The translations under genes were made by a program, and so were the position numbers. The notes beneath the pieces were generated by a model, which was not told the DNA's origin, did no database searches, and saw only the letters and a program-made list of their open reading frames with translations. This document shows, one piece after another, positions 8,651 through 17,784 of a stretch of DNA of 32,115 bases (position 1 is its first letter; each line of letters starts with the position of its first letter). The DNA comes from an uncultured Lachnospiraceae bacterium. Its GTDB lineage: Bacteria; Bacillota; Clostridia; Lachnospirales; Lachnospiraceae. The stretch covers positions 1 through 32,115 of the forward strand of contig CAMOJK010000023.1 of the NCBI GenBank assembly GCA_946616835.1. Reading direction: 5' to 3'.

Positions 8651-9430
8651 TCAACCGGCTCCTATCGATAACGCAACAAAGTATACATAACTTACTCCTG
8701 CCTCCTTAAGAGCCTCAGCAACCGCATCTATTGTAGCTCCTGTAGTGAATATATCATCCACCAGAAGCACTTTACTAAATTTTACATCATTTGAGGCTAT
8801 AATAAAAGCATTTTTCAAATTCGCAGCCCTTTCACCGACACCAAGCAGCTTCATTGGTTTCGTATTCCTAACCCTTTTTACCAGACCATGTATCACCGGA
8901 AGTCCACTCTCAGCGCCTACACTTTCTGCAAGTTTTTCAGCCTGATTATACCCCCTCATCCGTTCCTTGCCCGAGTACATGGGAACCGGCACAATAGCTT
9001 CTATCCCCCATTTTTCAAAGAGTTCTCCAAAGACAAGTGCAATCTCGCGTCCGTAAAACTCCGCATACTCAGCCCTTCCCGAATATTTAAAACGGTACAT
9101 TGACACCCTGATGGAAGAGTAGTCGTACAGTGCCACGCCCCTCACAAAACTATGGCTCCTTCTTCTGCAGTCCGAGCAGTATTCCTCATTGCTATCATTT
9201 AGCTGTTTCCCACACTTAAAGCAATAGGGTGAGTGAATATAAACCGGCTTGTTTTCACATTCACGGCATATCAGTTTCTTATGTTCCTCCATGTCCAATA
9301 CCCTGTCGCACAAAGGACAGCGCCTGGGATATATAAGATCCGTCAGATCTCTAAATATCCGTTCAGCAAAGTCTTTTGTCCGGACAAAAGCATACGCCCT
9401 GTCGGAAGAAATCACAGGCAACATTTTCAC
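8651..9430 (-). CDS. comFC: ComFC-family amidophosphoribosyltransferase-like protein
   Basis: 259 aa. The N-terminal zinc-binding half has CxxC pairs (CPLC at 38-41, CREC at 55-58, CFKC at 70-73, CSDC at 85-88). The C-terminal phosphoribosyltransferase fold ends in the PRPP loop VLLVDDIFTTGAT at 221-233. ComFC proteins are needed for DNA uptake in competent bacteria, through an unclear step. The start codon is GTG at 9430, overlapping the recD2 stop in GTGA; an ATG at 9424 is the alternative. The overlap implies translational coupling with the RecD2 helicase. No comFA helicase is seen in the window. Confidence 0.88.
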   Translation of the reverse strand: MKMLPVISSDRAYAFVRTKDFAERIFRDLTDLIYPRRCPLCDRVLDMEEHKKLICRECENKPVYIHSPYCFKCGKQLNDSNEEYCSDCRRRSHSFVRGVALYDYSSIRVSMYRFKYSGRAEYAEFYGREIALVFGELFEKWGIEAIVPVPMYSGKERMRGYNQAEKLAESVGAESGLPVIHGLVKRVRNTKPMKLLGVGERAANLKNAFIIASNDVKFSKVLLVDDIFTTGATIDAVAEALKEAGVSYVYFVALSIGAG

Positions 9431-11655
9431 CCCAGTATCTCTCCTATTTCAATCAGCCTCTGTTTAAACGATGTATATCTATGGAGCTCCGAATCCGTAT
9501 CGATCATCTCAAACACTTTCTGTCCGCTCCCTACGATTATCACACACTGCTTTGCCCTGGTAACAGCAGTATAAAGAAGATTTCTGTTAAAAAGCATCTT
9601 AGGTCCATCAAGAACAGGCAGTATCACCACCGGGTATTCGCTTCCCTGCGACTTATGTATGGTGACCGCATAGGACAATTCCAATTCTTCAAGCTTATCC
9701 ACCGGATAGTAAACCAGCCTTCCGTCATCAAAAAGCACCTCGACTATCCGGTATTCCTTATTGATATTCTTTACTATGCCTACATCACCATTAAATATCC
9801 CCTTGCCTTCCTTAAGGCTTACATCATAATCACCCCTGATTTCCCATTCTAGATTATAATCATTCCTGATCTGCATGACCTTGTCACCCTCACGAAAGAC
9901 AGTATCGCCATAGATTATTTCTTCCAGCGATTGCCTTGGTGGATTCAGCTGCTGCTGCAGCATACGATTAAGTCCCTCCACTCCCATAGGTCCTTTGCGC
10001 ATCGGCGTCAGTATCTGTACATCATTCCCTGTCAGTCCCAGTTTCCTCGGGATCACATCCTTACAGAGCGCTGCTAGATAGCCATGGACAAGCTTTATGG
10101 TTTCTTTCTCAAGAAGAAAAAAATCCGGATACTTTACTGACAGATCCATGTGTTTTCCCTCATTTATCATATGTGCATAAGAAACGATATGGCTCTCCCC
10201 AGCCTGTCTGAAAACGCGGTCAAGCTTCACGCATGCAAATGCTCCGCTTTCCATAATATCCCTCAGCACCTGGCCGGGACCCACACTCGGCAACTGGTCC
10301 ACATCTCCCACAAGTATAAGACGCATCCCCGGCACCATAGCTTCCAGAAGAGATTTCAAAAGACTTATGTCCAGCATACTGGCTTCATCCACAATAACAG
10401 TATCTGTTTCAAGAGGATTCTCACGATTTCTGCCAAATACAGTCCCACTTTCACTATCCGAAACTTCACCACTTATCTCAAGCAGTCTGTGTATTGTCTG
10501 TGCCTCGAACGAGGTTGCCTCCGTCATACGCTTTGCCGCCCTTCCGGTAGGGGCCGCAAGAACAAAATTCTCTCCCGCATCCTCAAGCTCCGCTATTATT
10601 GTATTTATAGTGGTAGTTTTTCCTGTACCCGGACCACCAGAAAGAATGAATACGCCGTTTTTGAGGCACTCCTCTACTGCCTTTTTCTGCAACCCGTCAA
10701 GTTCTATACCTTCCGTCATAACAGCTATTCCCTCATATCTGTCTGCCGGCTCAAATCCTTTTTTCAATTCCCAAAGATGCCTTGCACAGGCTTTCTCTAC
10801 ACGATCATAGTATTCAAGGTAGATATTAATTCCACCCTCCCCATCATTTCTCATTACTATCTGTCTGTCAGCCGAGAGTCCCCGTATGCAGTCGTTTGTT
10901 ATAATACACCCGTTGTCCTCTGACAGCCCCAACAGCTTTATTGTTTCCGACACCAGTTTATCCTGCGGCGCATAACAATGCCCATCGGAAGCAAACATTT
11001 TCAACACATATATTATGCAGGAGCGGACACGGTACTCACTGTCAGCAACTATTCCCGATCTGGCTGCAATCTCATCTGCAGTCTTGAATCCTACCGAGGG
11101 TATTTCCTCCACCATTCGGTAAGGATTACTCTTCAACACGGAATATATTTCCTCACCATAGTGCTCAATCAGCTTAAGGGTAAGATTTCTGCTAAGTCCA
11201 TACTGCTGTACAAATAATAAAAGAGTACGTTGCCCCTTTTTCTCAAGCATCTGGTCGGTTATTGCCCTGGCCATTCTGCCGCTTATACCCTTTATTTCCG
11301 CAAGGCGTTCCGGTTCTTCCTCCATCACACGCATGGTATCATCCCCAAAGCGTTCCACTATACGCTCTGCAAGTTTCGGTCCCACGCCTTTTATTGCTCC
11401 CGAACCGAGATATCTCAAGACCGATACCCTGTCCGTAGGTGCCACCGGTCTTATTGATGATAATTTCAGTTGTTTACCGTATGTCGGGTGCTCTATGTAT
11501 TCGCCCTCAGCCTCCACAGTTTCACCTTCACTGAAACCACCTGCAGCCCCCACACAGACCACACCGCCCTTTTCGGTCATAACAGTCATGACCGTGTATC
11601 CGTTTTCCTCATTCTGAAATGTAATATGGTCTATGTATCCCGATATTATTTCCAT
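9427..11655 (-). CDS. recD2: RecD2-type ATP-dependent DNA helicase (RecD/TraA family, YrrC-like)
   Basis: 742 aa, usual length for RecD2. An N-terminal OB-like domain (1-75) is followed by tandem helix-hairpin-helix motifs (about 80-200) and an SF1B motor. Motor motifs are Walker A GGPGTGKTT at 340-348, Walker B VIVDEASML near 420-428, VGDVDQLPSVGPG, the motif V-like VTIHKSQGSEYPVV and the motif VI-like LLYTAVTRAK. RecD2 is a 5'-3' helicase acting in recombination repair and replication-fork maintenance independently of RecBC. The start has GGAG 7 bases upstream. It is the first gene of the tightly packed run down to glmM; I see no convincing promoter in the 144 bp upstream. Confidence 0.95.
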   Translation of the reverse strand: MEIISGYIDHITFQNEENGYTVMTVMTEKGGVVCVGAAGGFSEGETVEAEGEYIEHPTYGKQLKLSSIRPVAPTDRVSVLRYLGSGAIKGVGPKLAERIVERFGDDTMRVMEEEPERLAEIKGISGRMARAITDQMLEKKGQRTLLLFVQQYGLSRNLTLKLIEHYGEEIYSVLKSNPYRMVEEIPSVGFKTADEIAARSGIVADSEYRVRSCIIYVLKMFASDGHCYAPQDKLVSETIKLLGLSEDNGCIITNDCIRGLSADRQIVMRNDGEGGINIYLEYYDRVEKACARHLWELKKGFEPADRYEGIAVMTEGIELDGLQKKAVEECLKNGVFILSGGPGTGKTTTINTIIAELEDAGENFVLAAPTGRAAKRMTEATSFEAQTIHRLLEISGEVSDSESGTVFGRNRENPLETDTVIVDEASMLDISLLKSLLEAMVPGMRLILVGDVDQLPSVGPGQVLRDIMESGAFACVKLDRVFRQAGESHIVSYAHMINEGKHMDLSVKYPDFFLLEKETIKLVHGYLAALCKDVIPRKLGLTGNDVQILTPMRKGPMGVEGLNRMLQQQLNPPRQSLEEIIYGDTVFREGDKVMQIRNDYNLEWEIRGDYDVSLKEGKGIFNGDVGIVKNINKEYRIVEVLFDDGRLVYYPVDKLEELELSYAVTIHKSQGSEYPVVILPVLDGPKMLFNRNLLYTAVTRAKQCVIIVGSGQKVFEMIDTDSELHRYTSFKQRLIEIGEILG

Positions 11656-11799
11656 TGTTATACTCCATGTAGAACGATTCTATTATCTTATATACTGAAA
11701 AAAATCCGGATATGACACCCCCGGCTAAAATCCGCAGAACAGAAAAAAGATATGAAAATGACATTTATTTAAGTACAGCCTAAAGCACCCTAAAGAGCT

Positions 11800-12252
11800 T
11801 CATTCTGTTTCATCCTTTATCATTGCTGAAGCTGCAGCAGTCATGACATCATCCGTCGGCTCCAGTGCCTCCGCATTGCCTTTACCAGACAGTCTGGCTT
11901 CAAGTTCATCTGCCGTTATCCCCTGATTCCTCTTCATCTGCTCATACATCTGCATAGCCAGTGAATTTGTCCCCAGGTTCTGATCCGTAATCTGCTTTGC
12001 AATATCAGCCATTGCAGTCTCTTTAAAATAGCTGACCTTCTGATCTTCCTCTTCCGTATTAAAAACTTCTGAAGCAGACTTCATGCTCTTAAGCACCTGT
12101 TCCCAGAGATAAGACTCAAATTCTTTGCAAGCAGAAAGCATCTCCTCATCAGTCTGAGCCGAATTTGCAGATTCAGCCTTCCTCTGAGCAGAGGAAGCCG
12201 CTGCCATTGATGATGTGTAATCCGTAAGATTTGATATGTTTCCTATATCCAT
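11800..12252 (-). CDS. FlgJ N-terminal-type rod-binding protein
   Basis: 150 aa. The motif region CKEFESYLWEQVLKSM ... YFKETAMADIAKQITDQNLG is the rod-binding domain of FlgJ: FEsllw-type helix, then a Gly-Leu/Asn-hinged second helix ending in MYEQM. The muramidase half of enterobacterial FlgJ is absent, as is normal in Firmicutes. It should cap or chaperone growth of the flagellar rod in the periplasm-equivalent space. It follows the flhP-like gene on the same strand with a 54-bp gap, completing an mreB-flhO-flhP-flgJ set. Confidence 0.85.
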   Translation of the reverse strand: MDIGNISNLTDYTSSMAAASSAQRKAESANSAQTDEEMLSACKEFESYLWEQVLKSMKSASEVFNTEEEDQKVSYFKETAMADIAKQITDQNLGTNSLAMQMYEQMKRNQGITADELEARLSGKGNAEALEPTDDVMTAAASAMIKDETE

Positions 12253-12306
12253 TTAGTCCACCCTTTGCCACTAAATCCGGCGCAGCAAATATCAGAACGA
12301 TATAAT

Positions 12307-13122
12307 TTATGACCTCAGCTGGTTAGCCTGCTGCATCATTGTATCAGTAGTAGTGATTGCCCTGGAGTTGGCTTCATAAGCCCTCTGCGCGATTATCAAG
12401 TTTACCATTTCGTCTGCTAACTGTACATTAGAATTTTCCAGATACCCCTGTGCAACCACACTTTTCTTAAGATTATCAGAGGTACTCTCATTTAAAGGTG
12501 TACCACTAGCAGCAGTCTCTACATAAAGAGAGCTGTCCTTTTTCTCAAGCCCGGAAGGATTATTGAACTGCCATACCCCTATCCTTATCCCCAAAGATTT
12601 TGCATTACCGCTTTCATCCGGATAGCAAAACTCTCCGTCAGAAGAAACGGTTATGTTACTGGATGTCATATCCTTCTCAAATACTATGGGTTTTCCATTT
12701 GTATCAAGCACCGGATAACCTTCCGCATTCGTAAGCGTTAATCCCTCAGTTCCGATAGACACATTGAAATTACCGTTTCTTGTATAGGCAGTGCCTCCGT
12801 CAGGCGTCTTTACCGCAAACAGACCTTCTCCCTCTATTGCAAAAGCAAAATTATTAGATGATTCAAGGAATGCACCCTGTCTGAATATAGTAGTGATGGA
12901 AGAACTCCTAACTCCCAGTCCCACCTGTGAATCAATAGGCTTTGTCTCACCATTAGCCGTAGTGGTCTTAGTCTGCAGCTCCTGATAAAGCAGGGACTTG
13001 AACTCATTCTGGCTGGTCTTATAACCCGTGGTATTTACATTTGCTATATTGTTGGATATCGTATCTACAGCTGTCTGCTGTGCAAGCATTCCCGTTGCTG
13101 CCGACCATAGTGATCTTACCAT
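12307..13122 (-). CDS. Flagellar rod/hook protein, FlgG/FlhP-like
   Basis: 271 aa. The N-terminal flagellar rod signature is LWSAATGMLAQQTAVDTISNNIANVNTTGYK, with the conserved NNIAN. The middle has the SAF-like region EGEGLFAVKTPDGGTAYTRNGNF. The C-terminus GYLENSNVQLADEMVNLI ... YEANSRAI is the shared flagellar axial-protein coiled-coil. Position as the second of two such genes after mreB equates it with Bacillus flhP. The ATG has AAGGTGG 4 bases upstream. Exported by the flagellar type III apparatus; no signal peptide is seen, as expected. Confidence 0.92.
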   Translation of the reverse strand: MVRSLWSAATGMLAQQTAVDTISNNIANVNTTGYKTSQNEFKSLLYQELQTKTTTANGETKPIDSQVGLGVRSSSITTIFRQGAFLESSNNFAFAIEGEGLFAVKTPDGGTAYTRNGNFNVSIGTEGLTLTNAEGYPVLDTNGKPIVFEKDMTSSNITVSSDGEFCYPDESGNAKSLGIRIGVWQFNNPSGLEKKDSSLYVETAASGTPLNESTSDNLKKSVVAQGYLENSNVQLADEMVNLIIAQRAYEANSRAITTTDTMMQQANQLRS

Positions 13123-13179
13123 ATTACCACCTTTCTGCGTGTGAGCTTAATGTTCGCCTGATCTGTCGTCGATTACCCT

Positions 13180-13974
13180 TTAGCTGAGTCTTCCAAGCTG
13201 GGTGACCGCAATCTCTAACGACCTGTCATAAGTCTGAATTATCTTCTGATTTGCTTCATACTGTCTTGATACACTGATCATCTCTACCATTTCGGATACT
13301 ATGCCGACATTTGATGACTCAAGGTAGCCCTGAAAAATCTTGGCCCCTGTCGCGTCCTGAAGCTCAGCCCCATCTACCGGATAATAATAATTCTCACCAT
13401 AATGCTCCAGGTAATTATAATCAGCGAAATCAGTCACCTGCATCTGTCCCACTATCTGATCATTCTGATGGATAAAGCCTTCAGTATCAACTCTGAAATT
13501 CTGTGTAGGATCCAGCTTTATTCTTTCATCCTGTCCATTTGCACCTTTTCCCAGAACATAGTCGCCATCCGTAGTTACCAGATATCCATCTGTAGTCACC
13601 TGGAAATTTCCATCTCTGGTATACATAGTCTTAGTTTCGCCGGCTTTGTTTGTAAACTCTATGGTAAAAAAGCCTTTTCCACCTATGGCAAAATCGACCT
13701 CGTTGTCAGTAACCTCAAAAGCCCCTTCCGACCAGTCGACATAGCTTTCGCCGATTTTTACTCCAGGATTGGCAGTCCCGATACGCCTGCCGTAGTGATA
13801 TGCTTCAGAACCGTCCTTTATCTTATCTACAAAGACGGAATCGAAGGACTGACTGGTGAGACCCTCTTTCTTAAATCCCACCGTGTCCGAATTAGCAAGA
13901 TTATTAGTCAGCGTATCCATACGCTGCTGTTCCTGTATCATACCCGTATAGGCAGTATAAAGTCCTTTTAACAC
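13180..13974 (-). CDS. Flagellar rod/hook protein, FlgF/FlhO-like
   Basis: 264 aa, starting with GTG at 13974, which has GGGG 8 bases upstream; the nearby ATG is out of frame. The N-terminus YTAYTGMIQEQQRMDTLTNNLAN and C-terminus GYLESSNVGIVSEMVEMI ... YEANQKIIQTYD are the conserved flagellar axial-protein ends. The centre (FAIGGKGFFTIE ... YTRDGNFQV) is the FlgF/FlgG middle domain. Placement directly after mreB matches Bacillus mbl-flhO. Probably a proximal or distal rod component. Confidence 0.92.
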   Translation of the reverse strand: MLKGLYTAYTGMIQEQQRMDTLTNNLANSDTVGFKKEGLTSQSFDSVFVDKIKDGSEAYHYGRRIGTANPGVKIGESYVDWSEGAFEVTDNEVDFAIGGKGFFTIEFTNKAGETKTMYTRDGNFQVTTDGYLVTTDGDYVLGKGANGQDERIKLDPTQNFRVDTEGFIHQNDQIVGQMQVTDFADYNYLEHYGENYYYPVDGAELQDATGAKIFQGYLESSNVGIVSEMVEMISVSRQYEANQKIIQTYDRSLEIAVTQLGRLS

Positions 13975-14114
13975 AGCATTTTCCCCTTTCCGTGTTCAGG
14001 CCTCCCTGCCAGCTGCGGAACAGCCCTAAACTAATACTGTTCCTGTATGTGCACTCCCTGCACCGATATATCACAGCCAGGCAGTCTGATACCTGCCCGC
14101 TACATTATATATCG

Positions 14115-15116
14115 TCAGTTAGGCGTGTCTTCATTATAGCCTGACAAAAATTCTATGTATCTTCCTGTACCGATAGCCACGCAGGTCATAGGCTCATCAG
14201 CAGTCATGGTATTGATATGTGTGCGTTCCTCGATAAGCTCCTCAAGTCCTCTGAGCATAGCACCGCCACCGGTAAGCACGATTCCTCTGTCTACGATATC
14301 CCCGGCAAGTTCAGGCGGAGTCTTCTCCAGAACAGAGCAAATAGTATCAAGTATCTGACTAGTAGTCTGTTTAAGTGCCTCCTGGGTCTCATCAGAAGAA
14401 ACGCGGATAGTCTCAGGAAGTCCAGTTACAAGGTTTCGTCCCCTTACATCCATATAATCAACCTCAGCACGCTTAAATGCAGTACCGATATTGATCTTAA
14501 TATCCTCTGCTGTACGATCACCTACCAGCAGATTATATTTATTACGCATATATCTTACTATAGCTTCATCAAAATCATCCCCGGCTATCTTAATCGATGC
14601 ACTCTCAACAGTTCCGCCAAGTGATATGACTGCCACATCAGTAGTACCGCCACCGATATCTACGATCATGTTTCCTTGAGGCTTAGAGATATCTATGCCA
14701 GCACCGATAGCTGCTGCTATAGGCTCCTCTATGATAGCTACTTCCCTTGCACCTGCCTGATAAGTAGCATCCTCAACAGCCTTTTTTTCTACTTCTGTGA
14801 CACCACTGGGAACGCAGACTGCGATTCTGGGCTTTCTGAAAGTCTTCTTGCCCATAGCCTTGACAATAAAATACTTCATCATCTGCTCGGTAACAGTATA
14901 GTTCGATATAACGCCCTGCCTGAGAGGACGAACAGCCACAATATTTCCGGGAGTCCTTCCTATCATAAGTCTGGCATCCTCTCCTATTGCCTTTATCTTG
15001 TTGGTATCCCTGTCAAAGGCAACCACGCTCGGCTCCTTCAGTACAACACCTTTTCCTTTTATGTATACAAGGATGCTGGCTGTTCCCAGATCGATTCCCA
15101 CATCCGAATAATTCAT
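14115..15116 (-). CDS. mreB: Rod-shape actin homologue MreB/Mbl
   Basis: 333 aa, full length. Actin-fold nucleotide-binding motifs are present: phosphate 1 (DVGIDLGTASI near residue 5), connect 1, phosphate 2 (IVDIGGGTTDVAVISLGG near 158-175) and adenosine (GIVLTGGGAMLRGL near 283). It polymerises under the membrane to guide lateral cell-wall synthesis. Since the next genes are flhO- and flhP-like, the best orthologue is Bacillus mbl rather than mreB proper; I keep the general symbol. A good promoter lies about 110 bp upstream and the RBS AAAGGGG is 7 bases before the ATG. Confidence 0.95.
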   Translation of the reverse strand: MNYSDVGIDLGTASILVYIKGKGVVLKEPSVVAFDRDTNKIKAIGEDARLMIGRTPGNIVAVRPLRQGVISNYTVTEQMMKYFIVKAMGKKTFRKPRIAVCVPSGVTEVEKKAVEDATYQAGAREVAIIEEPIAAAIGAGIDISKPQGNMIVDIGGGTTDVAVISLGGTVESASIKIAGDDFDEAIVRYMRNKYNLLVGDRTAEDIKINIGTAFKRAEVDYMDVRGRNLVTGLPETIRVSSDETQEALKQTTSQILDTICSVLEKTPPELAGDIVDRGIVLTGGGAMLRGLEELIEERTHINTMTADEPMTCVAIGTGRYIEFLSGYNEDTPN

Positions 15117-15228
15117 ATTTCTGTTCCCCTTTCAAAGATTAAAAGTAACTGTTCATATCCTATCTGAACATTCAGTTACGGCACCTGTTTCATTTTTCTG
15201 CCGTCCTTACCACGCAAAAATCAGCAAT

Positions 15229-15257
15229 ATTATATAACAACTGATTTTTAAATGCAA
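15229..15257 (-). promoter_or_regulatory. Likely sigma-A promoter of the mreB-flagellar operon
   Basis: On the minus strand TTGCAT (15252-15257), a 17-base spacer and a perfect TATAAT (15229-15234). Immediately upstream is an A/T-rich tract with a repeated AAATTAAATA-like unit that could act as an UP element. The leader to mreB is about 105 bases. Confidence 0.65.
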
Positions 15258-15301
15258 ATTAAATACAAATTAAATATAAATCAGATAAAACACAGTAATA
15301 C

Positions 15302-15325
15302 AAAAGGGGCTCGTGTAAGCCCCTT
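15302..15325 (-). terminator. Rho-independent terminator of the NlpC/P60 gene
   Basis: On the minus strand an 8-bp stem AAGGGGCT/AGCCCCTT with a 6-base loop is followed by TTTTG. It lies 32 bp after the hydrolase stop codon. Confidence 0.85.
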
Positions 15326-15356
15326 CCACACATGTTCAAATATATCCGATACAGTC

Positions 15357-16682
15357 CTAGAATATTCTTCTAACAGCAAGGACGCCTCTGTAATTTGCAT
15401 TGCCTATAACGATACCGGTACGAGAAGTACTTGCATGAACAATCTTGCCGCCTCCGATATACAGAGCCACATGACCTGAGTAGCAGAGGATATCACCAGG
15501 CTGTGCATTTGCAATACCTCCTGGAACTTCATATCCCACGCTCCTGTCTGCAGTAGAAGAGTGAGGCAATGATACGCCAAACTGTCTGTAAACGCTCATT
15601 ACGAAACCTGAGCAGTCAGCACCGTTCGTCAGACTGGTTCCACCATATACGTAGGGATTACCTACAAACTGGCATGCGTAATTTGCAACATCCACTCCAA
15701 GCCCGTTTCCCGGAATGCTGGGAGCAGTATAAGCACTAGGATTTGAGGAAGAGTTCTTCTTATTATTCTTCTTCGCTGCTGCCTCTGCCGCTGCAATGGC
15801 AGCCTTTCTCTCAGCTTCTTCCTTGGCAAGTCTTGCTTCTTCTTCAGCCTTGGACTCAGCTTGTACAAAATCTGTCCTCAAATCTACATACTCTGTAGAT
15901 ACATAGCCATCGCCTTCTTCTATTGAAACCTTTACCCAGTCAGGAGTCTCCTCAAGAACCACCAGATCCTCACCCATAGGAATCAGACCAAGAACACCGG
16001 AATCCATGGACTTTTCCATACGCACTCTCAATGTAGTGGTATTAACTGTTGCCATGCGGGTTCCGACTTTCTTAGCTAACTCTATGGCATTCTCACCCGT
16101 CACACAATACTCAGCCTTAACATATCCGGTCACATTGCCGGATTTGATCTTGTACCAGCCGTTCCGCTCTTCAATAAACTGTCCTGCGGAATTATCGTAA
16201 AGCTTGCCCACCACATCACCATCTGTACTGGGTACCGCACGAACATTCACGAAATTATCAACATCCGCAATAACCAGATTACTGAAATGCTCAGGATCTC
16301 TGGCCTCTGCTTCATTTTCCGAAACAATCTGAGCTTCCCTGACATCCTCTACAATGTCCTCTGCTGCCACTATCGCTCCTATAGCGGTCTTTGCAGCTTC
16401 CTTAGCACCTGTGTCGTCTGTAAGCAGAGCCTTTGCTGCACCTACCGAATAAAGTTCCGGAATGCATACTGCGTCCGGCTTTTCCTCCATGGCCTCTGCT
16501 GCACCCTTAACCGCAATAACAGATGCTGCATCCACCATCCTTACCTGCTTCGGAAGATCCAGCTCCACTTCAGTCACAGGGACCTCCGCTCTTGCCCTTG
16601 TCTCCGAAAAAACAGACGAAACGAATACAACCGCAAGTGTTCCGGCTATAATCGCTTTAATTCTCTGACTTTTTTTTGACAT
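15357..16682 (-). CDS. Secreted SH3-domain NlpC/P60 peptidoglycan hydrolase
   Basis: 441 aa. A signal peptide (lysines at 3-9, hydrophobic 10-25, cleavage likely after ARA near residue 32) leads to two bacterial SH3 domains (about 142-195 and 212-268). An Ala/Glu/Lys-rich coiled-coil linker (275-306) and a C-terminal NlpC/P60 domain (about 328-441) follow. The catalytic triad is visible as Cys357 in ADCSGF, His404 in SGHVALYIG and His416 in VHAS. Such enzymes cut the D-Glu-to-diamino-acid bond of cell-wall stem peptides and are used in cell separation or wall turnover. Monocistronic, with its own promoter and terminator. It ends with TAG. Confidence 0.93.
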   Translation of the reverse strand: MSKKSQRIKAIIAGTLAVVFVSSVFSETRARAEVPVTEVELDLPKQVRMVDAASVIAVKGAAEAMEEKPDAVCIPELYSVGAAKALLTDDTGAKEAAKTAIGAIVAAEDIVEDVREAQIVSENEAEARDPEHFSNLVIADVDNFVNVRAVPSTDGDVVGKLYDNSAGQFIEERNGWYKIKSGNVTGYVKAEYCVTGENAIELAKKVGTRMATVNTTTLRVRMEKSMDSGVLGLIPMGEDLVVLEETPDWVKVSIEEGDGYVSTEYVDLRTDFVQAESKAEEEARLAKEEAERKAAIAAAEAAAKKNNKKNSSSNPSAYTAPSIPGNGLGVDVANYACQFVGNPYVYGGTSLTNGADCSGFVMSVYRQFGVSLPHSSTADRSVGYEVPGGIANAQPGDILCYSGHVALYIGGGKIVHASTSRTGIVIGNANYRGVLAVRRIF

Positions 16683-16729
16683 ATATAATAAACCTTTTAA
16701 TTTGTTACATTTTTGTTAAAACTGTTACG

Positions 16730-16758
16730 AATATATCACAATATCTCTATTTTGTCAA
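16730..16758 (-). promoter_or_regulatory. Sigma-A promoter of the NlpC/P60 gene
   Basis: On the minus strand a perfect TTGACA (16753-16758), a 17-base spacer and TATATT (16730-16735). The leader of about 40 bases is A/T-rich with two GTAACA copies. Confidence 0.8.
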
Positions 16759-16827
16759 CCATCATGCCACTATATATAACCTGTGCGCCCTATATATGGC
16801 ATTTTGTAAAATGCTAAGTAAACATAA

Positions 16828-17589
16828 CTACGAAAACAGTATACCACGTATCTTCTTTTTGTATGCAACAAACTCTTCAGATGTTGTATAAGACGGCTCA
16901 CGCGGTTTCGGATCGGATACCGTTATATCAACCGACAGCCCTGCCGGAGTCCCCCGCATTATATATATCCTGTCCGAAATAAGTATAGCCTCATCCACAT
17001 CATGTGTAATAAAGATCGTGGAAAGCTTTATCTCTTCCATAACCTCCAGAAACCACTCCTGCATAGCAGTCCTTGTTATAGTATCCAGGGCACTGAAGGG
17101 TTCATCCAGAAGTGCTACCTTATTTCCTGTAAGATAAGTACGAAGCAGAGCTGCCCGCTGTCTCATTCCGCCGGAAAGCTGCGCCGGATATTTTTTTTCC
17201 GTACCGGACAGCCCGAAACGTTCAAAATATTCTGAGGCTCTTTCCCTGGCTTCCTTTTTCTTCACCCCTTTCAATGTAAGAGGTAAAGCCACATTATCTA
17301 TTACATATTTATGAGGTAATAAAAGATCCTTTTGCAGCATATAGCTCAGATACCCTGATCTTCCGGTAATATCCTGCCAGTCACCACTGCCATCCCCATT
17401 TAAAAGAACTCTGCCCTCATCCGGCATCGTAAGACCGGAGAGAACATTGAATAATGTTGATTTACCTACGCCGCTTACACCGAGAAGACATACGAGCTCA
17501 CCCTCGCCAAGGGTGAGCCCTATATCCTTAAGAACAGTCTTATCGCTGTATGACTTTGTAATGTGCTCCGCACGCAGTATTTCTTTCAT
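16828..17589 (-). CDS. ABC transporter ATP-binding protein, thiamine-precursor type (ThiZ-like)
   Basis: 253 aa. Walker A GVSGVGKST at 37-45, Q-loop glutamine near 86, signature LSGGM at 138-142, Walker B plus D-loop LLDEPFSALD at 160-169 and the switch histidine in ITHDVDEA. It is of the SsuB/TauB/ThiZ class that pairs with ThiX-type permeases. It should power uptake of a thiamine precursor (HMP or formyl-aminopyrimidine) because it ends an operon led by a TPP riboswitch. The RBS is weak and a 195-bp gap with inverted repeats separates it from the binding-protein gene. Confidence 0.9.
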   Translation of the reverse strand: MKEILRAEHITKSYSDKTVLKDIGLTLGEGELVCLLGVSGVGKSTLFNVLSGLTMPDEGRVLLNGDGSGDWQDITGRSGYLSYMLQKDLLLPHKYVIDNVALPLTLKGVKKKEARERASEYFERFGLSGTEKKYPAQLSGGMRQRAALLRTYLTGNKVALLDEPFSALDTITRTAMQEWFLEVMEEIKLSTIFITHDVDEAILISDRIYIMRGTPAGLSVDITVSDPKPREPSYTTSEEFVAYKKKIRGILFS

Positions 17590-17691
17590 TTTATTAATCT
17601 TCTAAATCCGCTCTGTTAACTCCTGTGCATCCTTTAGCCCTTTTCTTTATACGAATCTCTGTGCTGCGCTTTTCCGACAAATTAACAACTA

Positions 17692-17760
17692 AGCTTCACA
17701 CTTGTTAGTATACTACTAACTTCTTCACACCGGCAGCTTGTCTGACGGTGCAGGAAGTTT
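17692..17760 (-). repeat. Inverted repeats in the gap between the binding-protein and ATPase genes
   Basis: On the minus strand GTTAGTA-GTA-TACTAAC makes a perfect 7-bp stem with a 3-base loop. Just upstream CACCG and CGGTG can pair across 13 bases. No U-tract follows, so this is not a standard terminator. It may be an mRNA-processing or stabilising hairpin that lowers ATPase expression relative to the binding protein. The rest of the 195-bp gap (17590-17784) holds no gene that I can see. Confidence 0.45.
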
Positions 17761-17784
17761 TAGTTAACAAAATCCGATCCACCC

